A stretch of 64,000 bases of DNA. Origin: Chiua virens (lineage: Eukaryota; Basidiomycota; Agaricomycetes; Boletales; Boletaceae). The stretch's first letter is position 1. Each line of letters opens with the position of its first letter. Under the pieces are notes generated by a model. It was not told where the DNA came from. It did no database searches and saw only the letters and a list, made by a program, of their open reading frames with translations. Where the stretch lies: the NCBI GenBank assembly GCA_019787685.1, contig JAHNUO010000005.1:1860001-1924000 (forward strand), given 5' to 3'. Positions 11,087-20,896 of the stretch are shown here, piece after piece. Both the position numbers and the translations under genes were made by a program.

Positions 11087-12900
11087 TTACCCCCTGAGTA
11101 CAATCAAAGCATCAAGCAAAGATCATCACTAGAAATCAAATGAATCCCGGACAGGACTGCTGGTGATATTGGCATAGCCCTCATCGTTGATAGGGTCATC
11201 ACATGGGGATGCCAAGTGTCGATCAGGAGATGCGGAATGTTGTCGTGCATGGTGGTGGGCTCATTGAGGTGGGGGTACAGGGAGTACGGAGTGGCTGTTG
11301 TGGTGAGACGATGAAGACGAGTTCATTGATGAGGACAAAGTGGATGGGATGGCAGGGCGAGGTGAGCACCTTCTCCAGGTAGCTCCGGCGGCCATGGGAG
11401 TAAGCCGGTTGGTGAGGGGGATGTGAGTGCATACCCAAGGTGTTACAATTTCTTTCTTTCGTCTCACTTGTACTTCTTCACTTTACTCGATACCTAGGTA
11501 TCATCGTACGTTCATCCGTACTCGTTCTCTTTCTCCTTTGTAACTCAGCACTGGCATTACCCGAGTGCTTACGTTCTTCCTTTCTCGTCATCATCCGATG
11601 CCATCACACTTACTCATTCAATTCTTGTCATCATCCGATGGCCTTGCATTTGTCACTTCATCTTCGTCATCATCCGTTGCCTCCGCATTGTATGATTTCC
11701 TTTTTGATTATTGTGCACTCCCCTTTTGGCCCTTCACTCTTCCGCTCTTCTGGCCTACCCCTTTTAGTTACTTGGTCCGTGCACGATTTCTGTAGTATAA
11801 ATACCTCGCAGCGATACTCTTGTACTCCAGTCTTGATCTCCGCAATCTAGCTGAGTATCTCTGCTCCACTCGCCACAGCACTTGTGACCACTCGACCGGA
11901 CTACTCCTAGTCCTCCTTGAACACTCGGACTCATCGTAGTCAACCCTCGACCCTCGACCGTCCCTCGGGTATAGATTCCCAACCGGACAACTCTCAGCAA
12001 CGCCTGAGTTTTCACTCATCTCTCTGGTAGCAACTCGCTGACCAGAAACCCTCATTCATACTCTTCAGCGCACCATGTATCAAGTGGTGGTTGTTTGAGT
12101 TATCGCAGCCACTTGATACTTGGCGCTTTTGCAGCTACGTTAGGTCCTATCTGGAACTATCATAACACAAGGAGGTCGTCCAGGGCAGCAGGACTGGATA
12201 TGTCTGGGGGCCCAAGTGAGGCAAATGGGGCACTGGTACATGATGCACTCAGTGTGGATGTGGCCGAGTTTTTGGCATTCGAAGCAGGCCTCATGCCAAT
12301 GGGGGTGATTGTCGGGGAGGGATACCTGACCAGTCCAAAACATCAGTTCAGCTTTGGCACGGTTACAAGTGGTAATCTCTTTCTCAGTGAAGGGAGTGGA
12401 AGAGGCAGATGGGGTAGAGGACGGGCGCATAGAAGGGGTGAGATGGAGTGATAATTCCGCTTGGTAGCGGTAGAGGTTGTCTAGGAATTTGCCCATTTGC
12501 ATCTGGTGCAGGGCATGTTCCAGGTAGGCACAGATTCAATCGTGGATTTGTCCGGTAACCACAGAGAGGAGGTGAGAATGGCGATCATGGCTGAGTAAGT
12601 CAGACTAGACGAAGGTAAGGCGCTCACATTGGAGATACGCCAGATAAAGAGCGTTGAGAGGGGAGTTCAGGTCGAGGTGGTGTTTGATGGGGAAGGCCAT
12701 CGTGGGGTCTAGGATGAGTTCGTGCATGCGGCGAAAGTACTCCAGGGTTGAGGTGGAAGAGCGAATGGTATGGGAGTGGTAGGGAAGGTCTACCGCCTGG
12801 AGAGGAGAATGAACGTGATTAGGGCACTTAGAAGGAATAGGCCATTGAGAAGGACCTCCCCATCCTGCGGAGGAAACTGCTGAAACAGCAGGAGAAGGAG
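11087..12900 (-). pseudogene. Element A: C-terminal extension with extra zinc knuckle
   Basis: Downstream of the chromodomain the A family carries roughly 350-400 further codons. At 12140-12502 a CCHC knuckle (CFECQKLGHIHTEC) is followed by CPICLTW and a CC pair. After the inserted solo LTR (11441-12167) the reading resumes at 11087-11440 and ends ...SPVRDSFDF-stop, just before the polypurine tract. The same region is present in fragment J (59770-60420). Function is unknown; a nucleic-acid-binding role is inferred from the zinc ligands only. Frames shift several times, so this copy is dead. Confidence 0.6.
11441..12167 (+). mobile_element. Solo LTR of the gypsy A family, inverted inside element A
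   Basis: This 727 bp copy runs TGTTACAATTTC...ATCATAACA and is oriented opposite to element A's own LTRs. The target duplication CAAGG is exact (11436-11440 and 12168-12172). Its length equals the solo LTR at 25282-26008. A later family member therefore inserted into A and was then reduced to a solo LTR. Confidence 0.92.
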
Positions 12901-12901
12901 G

Positions 12902-13285
12902 TCAGGTGGACTCTGTGAGGGAGGATTCAGTGGAGAGAGTGGAGACATTCAAGGTTGGGGTTACTGGTGGTGGGAGAGGCAGGTGAGGGATGGCGGCGGT
13001 TGGTGTGAAGATGGGGATGGAGTGGATAATTTCGTTCTCGAAGTCAGGGGTGGAGCAGGAACAGTAAGTCATTACTGCATTGACACAGACTGGTGATGGT
13101 GGTCTCAGCGGGGAGCATGGTGGTCTTGGTGGTGGAGAAGAGCAGATGGGGGGAAAATCTTTGGGATGGGTGTGCTTATAAGTGTCAACGATGTCCTTGG
13201 CATTTCCCAAGTTGGATTCTGGTTCCCATGAGTCATCCAAGGTTGAGTACCCTTTCCATTGGATCAGGAACTTGTGGTTTCGTGG
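12902..13285 (-). pseudogene. Element A: chromodomain and proline-rich linker
   Basis: On the minus strand the chromodomain core reads NHKFLIQWKGYSTLDDSWEP, with the aromatic W/Y and the acidic DDSWEP end typical of gypsy integrase chromodomains. A Pro/Ser-rich linker follows, ending at a TGA near 12902. The first part of the domain (EEEYKIEQILRH) lies across the LTR H insertion at 13286-13901. Such chromodomains direct integration to marked chromatin in chromoviruses; that role is family knowledge. Confidence 0.8.
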
Positions 13286-13901
13286 TGAAGGTAATATATC
13301 CCGGCTGTAGTGCAATACTCAGGGGGATTGAAAGAAATAGAAAGAGGGTGAAGGAATGCGATTCCGTTCGACCCAGGGACTACACTGAGTTGGTGAACGA
13401 CGAATAATGGTTTTTGAGTAGTCCGAGATGAATCCGGGGCGAATCCAGATTAAAATGGATAGAAAAGCGGACACAGCAGTCCAATCCAGATCGAGAAAAT
13501 ATGAGGAGAGCAAGAGAAAACAAACGTCAACTGAAAACGATGTGAGACAGATGCACACGGGCAAAAGCTACTGTATTTTGTCAATACAGTGAATTTATAG
13601 TCCTCAGGAATACCCTCAGACTTGTCCTAAGTAAGGATAATAATAAAAAAAAGAAGGTTTTTGTATGGTATAAAGTTTGAGAGGCACCCAAATGTCCCTG
13701 CAAGGGCTGCGTGACATGGTCTAGCCAATGCTAAGTACGAATAAGGAGCATCAAAAATAAAATAAAAGAGTCCAAGGCAAAACAGGCGTGGATACAGCAA
13801 TCCGGATGAGTTCACACAAGCAGATAGATCAGGATCGGGATCGGGTGACAACGGGGTGTGGAAACGTGCTATGCGAGCACAGGGAATACCTATTCCCTAC
13901 A
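13286..13901 (-). mobile_element. Solo LTR, family H, in element A
   Basis: It matches the solo LTR at 17387-17999 in reverse orientation (ends TGTAGGGAAT... and ...TTACCTTCA on its own strand). It splits the chromodomain reading of element A. The flanking four bases are CCAC and CCGC on the minus strand, consistent with a 4-bp duplication with one transition since. Confidence 0.85.
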
Positions 13902-15037
13902 GCGGGTTCCGGGTGTGGCGTAGGATCTGTTCAATTTTGTATTCCTCTTCTCCAGTGATAAGGTCAGGTGGAGGGTTCGGGAAGTTCAGACTGTAGGTTT
14001 CTGTTTCGCGATAGGACAATAACAGGGAAGCATGGAAGACCAGGTGGATCTTCCAGGTCTTGGGAAGGCGGAGGCAGTACATGAGCGGAGAAAGGACCTC
14101 CATAATGGTGAAGGGTCCTTCTCGGCAAGATGCGAGTTTTGGGGAGACAAGCTCCCATTTCAAATTGCAGGCTTCTAGCCAAACTTGGTCTCCTTTCACG
14201 AAGGGTTTGAATTTTCGGAAGGAGTGGGCCTTCATGGCTTGTTGGGCAAGCTCATGGGCGACAAGGGCTTCGTCATGGGCAGTGGAGAGAGTTTTGAGGT
14301 GTTCCTCAACAGCAGGGAGTTTGGTATCCGTGATGATAGCAGGCAGGGGACAGGGTTTGTATCCCATCATCAAGAAGAATGGTGACTTGCTGGTGACAGA
14401 GTGGGGGCGGTGGTTATGCACGAATTTGGCCATAGGGAGTAAGTCGGCCCATTTCTCTGGGTTCTTCTGGCAGTACATGTGGAGATAGGTCTCATTGGTT
14501 GACTCATTCTGTCTCAGCATTGGATTGAGGATGGTAGGCAGTTGAGAGGGAGAGGCAGTATCCAACGAGTCGGGAGAGCTCTTTTGCGAATGCAGAAGCA
14601 AACTGCGGACCACAGTTGGAGATGATTTTTTTGTAGAGGCCAAATTGGGTGTAAACCTTGTGGAAAAAGAGACAGGCTATACCTGCCAAGTTGGCGGTTT
14701 TTACTGTGGGGCAAAGAATTACCCCCTTTGTAAGGCCGTGGTCGACCACAAGCATGAGAGAATTGTAGCCCTCCGTGGAGATAGGGAGATCCATGATAAG
14801 GTCCACGGAAACGTTCTGGAAAGGTCTAGAGCACGCAGAGGGAATTGGAGAGAGCAGAGGGGTGGTCAGGTGAGTGTTGACCTTGTGTTGTTGACACAAG
14901 GTGCAACCAGTGACATAGGAACAGACGAAGGAGGTGAGCCCAGGCCACCAAAATTTGGCAGCAATAAGCTGACGAGTTTTCAAGAAACTGGGGTGGCTGG
15001 CTGAATGGGAGTCGTGGTGATGAGCGATGATTTGCTA
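13902..15037 (-). pseudogene. Element A: integrase
   Basis: Seen in order on the minus strand: an HHCC-type zinc region (HHHDSH... CTLCQQH, 14880-15030), the catalytic core with VDLIMDLP (first Asp), ISNCGPQFAS where the second catalytic Asp is expected but Asn is present, and STAYHPQSNAETE with the Glu. Then follow the C-terminal [10 protein letters not shown] and PKTWKIHLVFHASLL blocks leading into the chromodomain. A frameshift lies near 14510-14640, and several other indels are present. With the D-to-N change the enzyme should be inactive. Confidence 0.85.
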
Positions 15038-17386
15038 TCAAAGCTTGTGGTTGGGTGGAATGTAAATGCAGCCCTGGTAGGTCAGGACACCGGCATCATA
15101 TTTCCAGTCAGAGAGGTGGGCACAGAACAACAATGGAAGGCCGCTGTCCAGGGCATTGAGGGTGTCTAAGACCAAAGGGTTGTCGACCGAGGACTTTGCA
15201 ATCAAGGACTGTAGGTCCAAGGTCATGAGGTTGACAAAGACGTCGTCAGGGAGGAGTGTGACATTTTCATTATCTAAGTCAGAGGTGATGTGGTTGGGGC
15301 ACCAAGAGAGCACATCAGGACCGTCAAGGAGTTTGCCGGGAACGTGGGAGAACGTGAGGTCGAAGTCAGCAAGGTCAAGGAGCCATCGCACTTGGTGATG
15401 GTTAAGGTTCTGAGGTTGACGGAAGTATGTCAGGTTTTTGTGATCCGAGAAGACCGTGACTGGATATGCACTTCCATGGAGGTGGTGGCGCCAGGCTTTG
15501 AGAGATCTAATGATGGTGAGGAGTTTGTGGTCATAGATGTCATAGTTTTGCTTGGCCATGTTAAAGGACTGAGAGAGGTAGGAGCAGGGTTTCCAGTCAC
15601 CATTTTCATCGGTCTGGAGGAGTACACCACCTGTGGCATACTTAGACACATCGGTGGCGATGGCAAAGGGATGGGAGGTGTCTGGGAAGTGGAGTACAGG
15701 GTTGGAGGTAAAGGCCTTTTTGAGGCGTTCAAAGGCAGTGACCTGGGGGGGTCCCCAAGTCCAAGGGGTGTCTTTCTTTGTGAGATCAACAAGGGGTCGG
15801 GTTATGGTCAAGTAGTCGGGAATAAACTGATGATAAAAGTTGGCGAAGCCCATGAACGATCGAACGTCCTTGAGCTGGTAATGCCAGCGACTTTGATGGG
15901 GTCCATGGCGAGTTCACTGGGGTGAGCGATCATTCTGAGATATTCTACTTCAGTGGTGGTGAAGTGGCATTTTTCAAGTTTGAGGTGAAGGTCTAATTCC
16001 TTCATGCAAGCGAGAACACATTTGGTGTGCTCAGTGTGAGTGGCCTTGTCTTTGGAGAAGATGAGGAGATCGTCCATGTAAATGACGAGCCATTCTTTGG
16101 CAATCATGTCGCAGAAGGAGTCGTTCATGAAACATTGGAACATTGCAGGTGAGTTGGTTAGTCCAAAGAACATAACCGTAGGTTTGAAGAGACTGTGGTG
16201 AGTGATGAACACGGCTTTCCATTGGTGTCCATCCTTGATATGAACATTGTTGTAGCCCCATTGGATGTCAAACTTGGTGAACAGCTTGGCGTCTTTTAGC
16301 TTGTCGATGAGGTCGGAGATGAGAGGAAGGGGGTAGGTGTCACAAATGGTATGTTCGTTGATGTAGCGATAATCCTGGCAAGGATGGAGTTTGCCATCCT
16401 TCTTTTTGATGAAGAAGAAGGGAGAGGCCTGGGGGGAGTTCGAGGGGCAGATCTTGCCATTGGCGAGATGTTCATCGATGAAGTCATCAGTGGCCTTGTG
16501 CTCATCCGGGGATAAGGGGTAGACCTTTCCGACTTTTGGTTGGAAGGTATCTTTCAGATGGATTTCATGGTCACAAGACTGGGAGGGAGGCATCTGATTG
16601 AAGGTTCCTTCGTGAAAACGGATTCAAATTCCAAATATTCTGAAGGGAGGGTGATCTTGGGTTTCTTTGCTGTGGCCACGAGGGCAGTAGCATTGGTGAG
16701 CTTCTCAGGTTGAGTGGTCCGAACAAAGCATTGTCCTGCATGCATGATGCGGTTGACAGAGTGTTGCACGGATTGGGTTGTAAAATGGTGCCTAGTTTCG
16801 GTGCCAAGGTAGTCATAGAGTTTGCCATCCCAGATGGGGTCAACATTGAGATGGCGAATGGGTTTGACCGGGGGAGGATGAGCAAGTTTGGTGGAGTGTT
16901 TTGGTTCATCGGTGGTGATGGGAGGGAGGTCGGATTCTGGGGCGGATATGGTGATAGTCTTGGCTACCCAATCAATGAGTGGATTGGTCGCCTTGAGCCA
17001 GGGGAGTCCTAGGATTACGTTCTCAGAACCGCAGTGGATGATGTGGAACTTAATTCATTGGAGTACTCTGCCAAGAGCAATCCGGAGGGTGGTGGTGAAT
17101 TTGATGTCACCATTCTTGTTGGTGGTTGAATTGACATTCCTAACCGGGATAGGTTTTGGAAGGTGATCCTTCAGGAACTTGTGTTTCTGGATGAAGTGCC
17201 AGTCAATGCAGTTGATCCCGGCTCCAGAGTCAATGAGAGCGCGGGTGTCGACGTCTTGGGAAGTAGCAGTAATGTTCAATCTAACAGGAATTTGCATAGA
17301 TTGGGACGAAAGCTTAGCTACTAGTACATGGGTACGAGAATGGGAAGATACTGGTATCGAATCAGTCTTCCTCCTTAAAAACCCAT
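15038..17386 (-). pseudogene. Element A: protease, reverse transcriptase and RNase H
   Basis: Protease: ALIDSGAGINCIDW at 17170-17250. Reverse transcriptase: KKKDGKLHPCQDYRYINEHT, LFTKFDIQWGYNNVHI and the catalytic WLVIYMDDLLIFSKD (15808-16593). RNase H: FAIATDVSKYATGGVLLQ, then TVFSDHKNLTYF (15038-15853). Compared with element D, about 20 bp encoding the ADWPTPT stretch is missing near 15885, which shifts frame. A TGA after VLQ (about 17055) and further frame changes near 16600-16770 are present. YMDD is intact here, unlike in D. Confidence 0.88.
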
Positions 17387-17999
17387 TGTAGGGAATAGGT
17401 ATTCCCTGTGCTCGCATAGCACATTTCCACACCCTGTCATCACCCAATCCTGATCCTGATCTGTCTGCTTGTGTGAACTCATCTGGATTGCTGTATCCGC
17501 ACCCATTTTGCCTCGGACACTTTTATTTTATTTTTGATGCTCCTTATTCATACTTAGAATTGGCTAGACCACATCACACAGCCATTGCAGGGATGTTCGG
17601 GTGCCTCTCAAACTTTATACCATATGAAAACCTTCTTTTTATTATTATCCTTACTTAGGATGAGTCTGAGGGTATTCCCGAGGACTATAAATTCACTGTA
17701 TTGACAAAATACAGTAGCTTTTGCCCATGTGCATCTGTCTCACATCGTTTTTGGTCGATGTTCATTTTCTCTCGCTCTCCTCGTGTTTTATCAATCTGGA
17801 TTCGGACTGCCATGTCCGCCTTTCTATCCATTTTAATCCAGATTCACCCTGGATTCATCTCGGACTACTCAATAACCATTCTTCGTCGTTCACCAACTCA
17901 GTGTTGTCCCTGGGTCAAACGGAATCACATTCCTTCACCCCCTTTTCATTCTTTCAATCCCCCTGAGTACTGCACTTCAGCTGGGATTTATTACCTTCA
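17387..17999 (+). mobile_element. Solo LTR, family H, between gag and protease of element A
   Basis: This 613 bp repeat runs from TGTAGGGAATAGG to TTACCTTCA and contains GGACTATAAATTC as a promoter-like block. The target duplication CCAT is exact (17383-17386 and 18000-18003). Element D supplies the empty site: at about 42758-42765 it reads AAAACCCATGACCGG with a single CCAT. Confidence 0.93.
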
Positions 18000-19199
18000 C
18001 CATGACCGGGGTGGTCACCTTGTTGATACTCATAGCATCCTCATCATCCTCCTTGACTTCTACTAGGGTGGGGATAGGGTCCAGTTTGGAAGCAGTCTTC
18101 CGGACCTTCTTGGAGGAGGATGCGGGCAGGGTTTTGCTTGAGAACGCTGTGCATGTGGATGTTTGGTGTCCAGGTTTGCAACAGCGGAAACAGAGTTTTT
18201 GTTCGAAGCATCACTTTTGCTCAGCCTCGGTAAGCTTCAGAACATAGATGGCATCTATGTCCATGGTGTCAGGATCTCACTCCTTCTTGCGAGGGGGGTT
18301 GTCATGAAAGATGACAGCAGCAGCAGGTTTCTTGTTTTGGCAGGCAATTTCATTGGCATGTTCCCATTGAGTTTTGAAATGGATGACTTGGGTATACCAC
18401 TTATCAATCGTGGTAGGGACCGTGTCCATTCCCTGGATGTGCTGCATGAGGGAGGATGGTAGGCCGGCTGCAAAGAAGTTGATGAGGACAGAGTCAGAGC
18501 TGGTGAGTCCAGCGGTGACGACTTTGTTGTGGAAGGAGGAGATATACAAGGGGACGTCCTTGTTTTAGTGGAACAAGTGGTGGAGAGCCAGGTGATTGCA
18601 TCGCCCTTGGTGTCGTGGTGTTCAAAGTCCTTTTGGAACTCCGTTTGCCAGTCGATCCAGGTTCCGAAGGATCTGGTGGAGATGGACTTGGCACAGATGG
18701 TATTGGCCCAAGTAAGAGCAGATCCTTCAGTCATGAATGAGAGAGCAAAGGTGACTCGTTTGTTTTCAGTGTTGTATACGTCTTCATTGATGAAGAGGTA
18801 GGTGGCTATGTCATTGAGCCAGGGTATGGTGCGATCGTAGGAGCCATTGAAGGCCGAAGGTTTTCTGAGATGAAGTTCAACGGCTGTACTACTAGACATG
18901 TTGCTAGTGGTCAAGGTGGTAAGCAGCGGTGGTTGTACTGACAGTAAGACAATGGATGGGTTCAGGTTTCAGATAGATGGTGGTCTGGGGTTGATCCTTC
19001 GTGGGGTCGTTGGGGATGCAAAGGAGGCAAGGGCAGGGAGGTCAAGTGATTGGTGAAGATGATAAGCTAGTTGCTGAGTTTTGTCCTCCGAGTCAAGGTG
19101 TTCAACGTTGATGTTGAGATCTGCCTCCTGAGGTTCAGAAGGTGGGGTCAAGGGTTCAGGGTTGTCGTCGGATAAATCAGACAATGGGGTGTTAGACGT
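18000..19199 (-). pseudogene. Element A: gag
   Basis: The reading begins at SNTPLSDLSDDNPEPL (the ATG used in element D is ACG here) and continues with VELHLRKPSAFNGSYD and the Ty3-type capsid pattern (LFINEDVYNTENKRVTFALSF, WQTEFQKDF). A CCHC zinc knuckle, CFRCCKPGHQTSTC, lies near 18165-18210. A TGA occurs near 18969 and a frame change near 18550. Gag forms the virus-like particle and packages element RNA. Confidence 0.8.
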
Positions 19200-19304
19200 C
19201 CAAAGACTCCAACTAGGGTTCAGGAGAGGATGAGTGGGGGGTTGTCCAGAAATGGTGGGCAGCTAGCTGCGCGAAGGCAGGCTGTAATGGTAGTCTTGAT
19301 CTTA

Positions 19305-19963
19305 TGTTACGATAGTTCCGGGTAGGACCTAACATAGCCGCGAAAGCACTAAGTACCAAGTGGCTGCGATAACTCAAACAACCACCACTTGATACGTGGT
19401 GCACTGACTCGGAAGAGTCGAATGAGGTTTTCTAGTCAGCAGATTGCTACTAGAGAGACGAGTGAAAACTCAGGCGTTGCTGAGAGTTGTCCGTTTGGGA
19501 ATCTATACCCGAGAGATGGTCAAGGGTCAAGGGTTGACTGTGTTGAGTCCAAGTAGAGCAGTGATACTCAGCTAGATTGCGGAGATCAAGACTAGGGTAC
19601 AAGAGTAACACTGCATGGTATTTATACTACAAGAATCATGCATGGACCAAGAGTCTAAAAGGGGTGGCCAAGAAGAGTGGAAGGGATAAAGGCCAAAAGG
19701 AGAAATCATATGATGCAATGGCAGCAGACAATGACAAAGATGAAATGACAAATGCGAAGCCATCAGACAATGATGAGAATGAAATGAGTAAGAGCAATGC
19801 CATCGGACGATGATGAGAAAGTAACAAGTAAGCACTTGGGTTGTGCCAGTGTGGGGTTATGTAAAAGGTAGAAGTGAAACGAGTACAGAGGAATGTATGA
19901 GGATACCTAGGTATTGAGTAAAGTGAAGGAGTACAAGTGAAACAAAAGAAAGAAATCGTAACA
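19305..19963 (-). repeat. 5' LTR of element A
   Basis: The 659 bp LTR has termini TGTTAC and GTAACA as printed. On the minus strand a TATAAATA promoter motif lies near 19617-19628, and the interior begins TAAGATCAAGAC directly after the LTR, the primer-binding position, shared exactly with element D. The target duplication ATCTG follows at 19964-19968. Confidence 0.9.
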
Positions 19964-20450
19964 ATCTGTTAATAGACAAGGTAGGCAGAGGAGGGGAAGC
20001 ACATGACCCAAGGATCACTGTGTCAGTGTTGGAGATATCAGTGTCCCTAGTATATTGCAACAGAGCTTGTTAGTCACTACTGTGTAGGAAATGTAATATA
20101 CTTACCTTTGGAAAGGTGCACATTTGTGGGGCACTGTTCCTTTGTCATCGCTGAGCTTGTCTCCAGAGTGAGCAATAGTCTTTGCTTCTCCCTTCCCTTT
20201 GCATTGCTGTGTATCACACTCTCCAAGAATGTGCACTTCTCACTCGGAACCATCATAGATGGACGGCTGAGCTTTTCCCACTAGCACCTCCTGCAGTGGG
20301 TGGGACATTCCCCTGTGTACCACGAATTGGGACACCAAGAGGGTCTCAGTCCACATCAATGACTTTCCAATGGGCCTAGAAGTGAACTAGAGTAAACAAG
20401 TCAGTTCTGACAAAAAACAAAACAAAACAAGAGAAATCCCTACCACATTG
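19964..20450 (-). pseudogene. DUF6532-type gene, 5' exons (other side of element A)
   Basis: Joining 19964 to 6675 with one ATCTG restores an intron end (CTATTAACAG) directly before the first exon on the far side. Minus-strand reading here includes GVPIRGTQGNVPPTAGGASG and a Ser/Pro-rich stretch (ISNTDTVILGSCASPPLP), typical of the low-complexity N-termini of this family. Exon limits and the start codon are uncertain. Confidence 0.4.
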
Positions 20451-20896
20451 TCAGGTGCAAGTTGGACATTGACATGGTGTTTGTTTCAAGACTGGTCATG
20501 CTCCACATCAGCAAACCAGCCTATAGGTGGACAGGGTTGGCCAGTACTGGCCAGGCTGGACAGGCTCCAGATGCTTCCAGCAAGGTACCTAATTGGCCAG
20601 CCCCTTACCAGCCCCTTTCTAGGTTGTCAAAGGATGTTCCAGTCTTATCCAGTCTGGGAATACCAACAGTTGACAGACATAAATGTTCAAAAGAGACTTG
20701 AATCACAGTCTGTCCCAGGTTGTACCAGATAATGATAGTGTGTCAACACTGATGACATACTACATATGACCTAAACAGAGATAATGTGATAATACAATGA
20801 AAAACTGATTGTTCTAATCGAGCTGGACATCAAAACCCATTGATGAACCGCCCACTACCGTACTGCCATTCCTATTACAATTGGTTGTCAGTGTGA
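20451..20896. other. Intergenic DNA between two DUF6532-type genes
   Basis: I see no convincing gene. The stretch contains a diverged CAGG/CCAG-rich part (20520-20660). It separates the 5' end of one DUF6532-type gene from the stop codon of the next. Confidence 0.4.

Larger units (their letters stand above)
6680..19963 (-). mobile_element. Ty3/gypsy chromodomain retrotransposon A (full length, with nested inserts)
   Basis: The element reads right to left: 5' LTR 19305-19963, gag, protease, reverse transcriptase/RNase H, integrase, chromodomain, a C-terminal zinc region, polypurine tract and 3' LTR (6680-7126 plus 10824-11086). The target duplication ATCTG is intact at 6675-6679 and 19964-19968. 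Four later insertions lie inside: element G, an inverted solo LTR of the same family, and two family H solo LTRs. The coding region has several stops and frameshifts, so this copy is not autonomous. It landed at the 3' end of an intron (TATTAACAG) of the DUF6532-type gene. Confidence 0.9.

Noticed and set aside
14060..15925. Plus-strand ORFs of 119-211 codons over element A pol
   Set aside because: Antisense shadows of integrase and reverse transcriptase; they carry no recognisable motifs.
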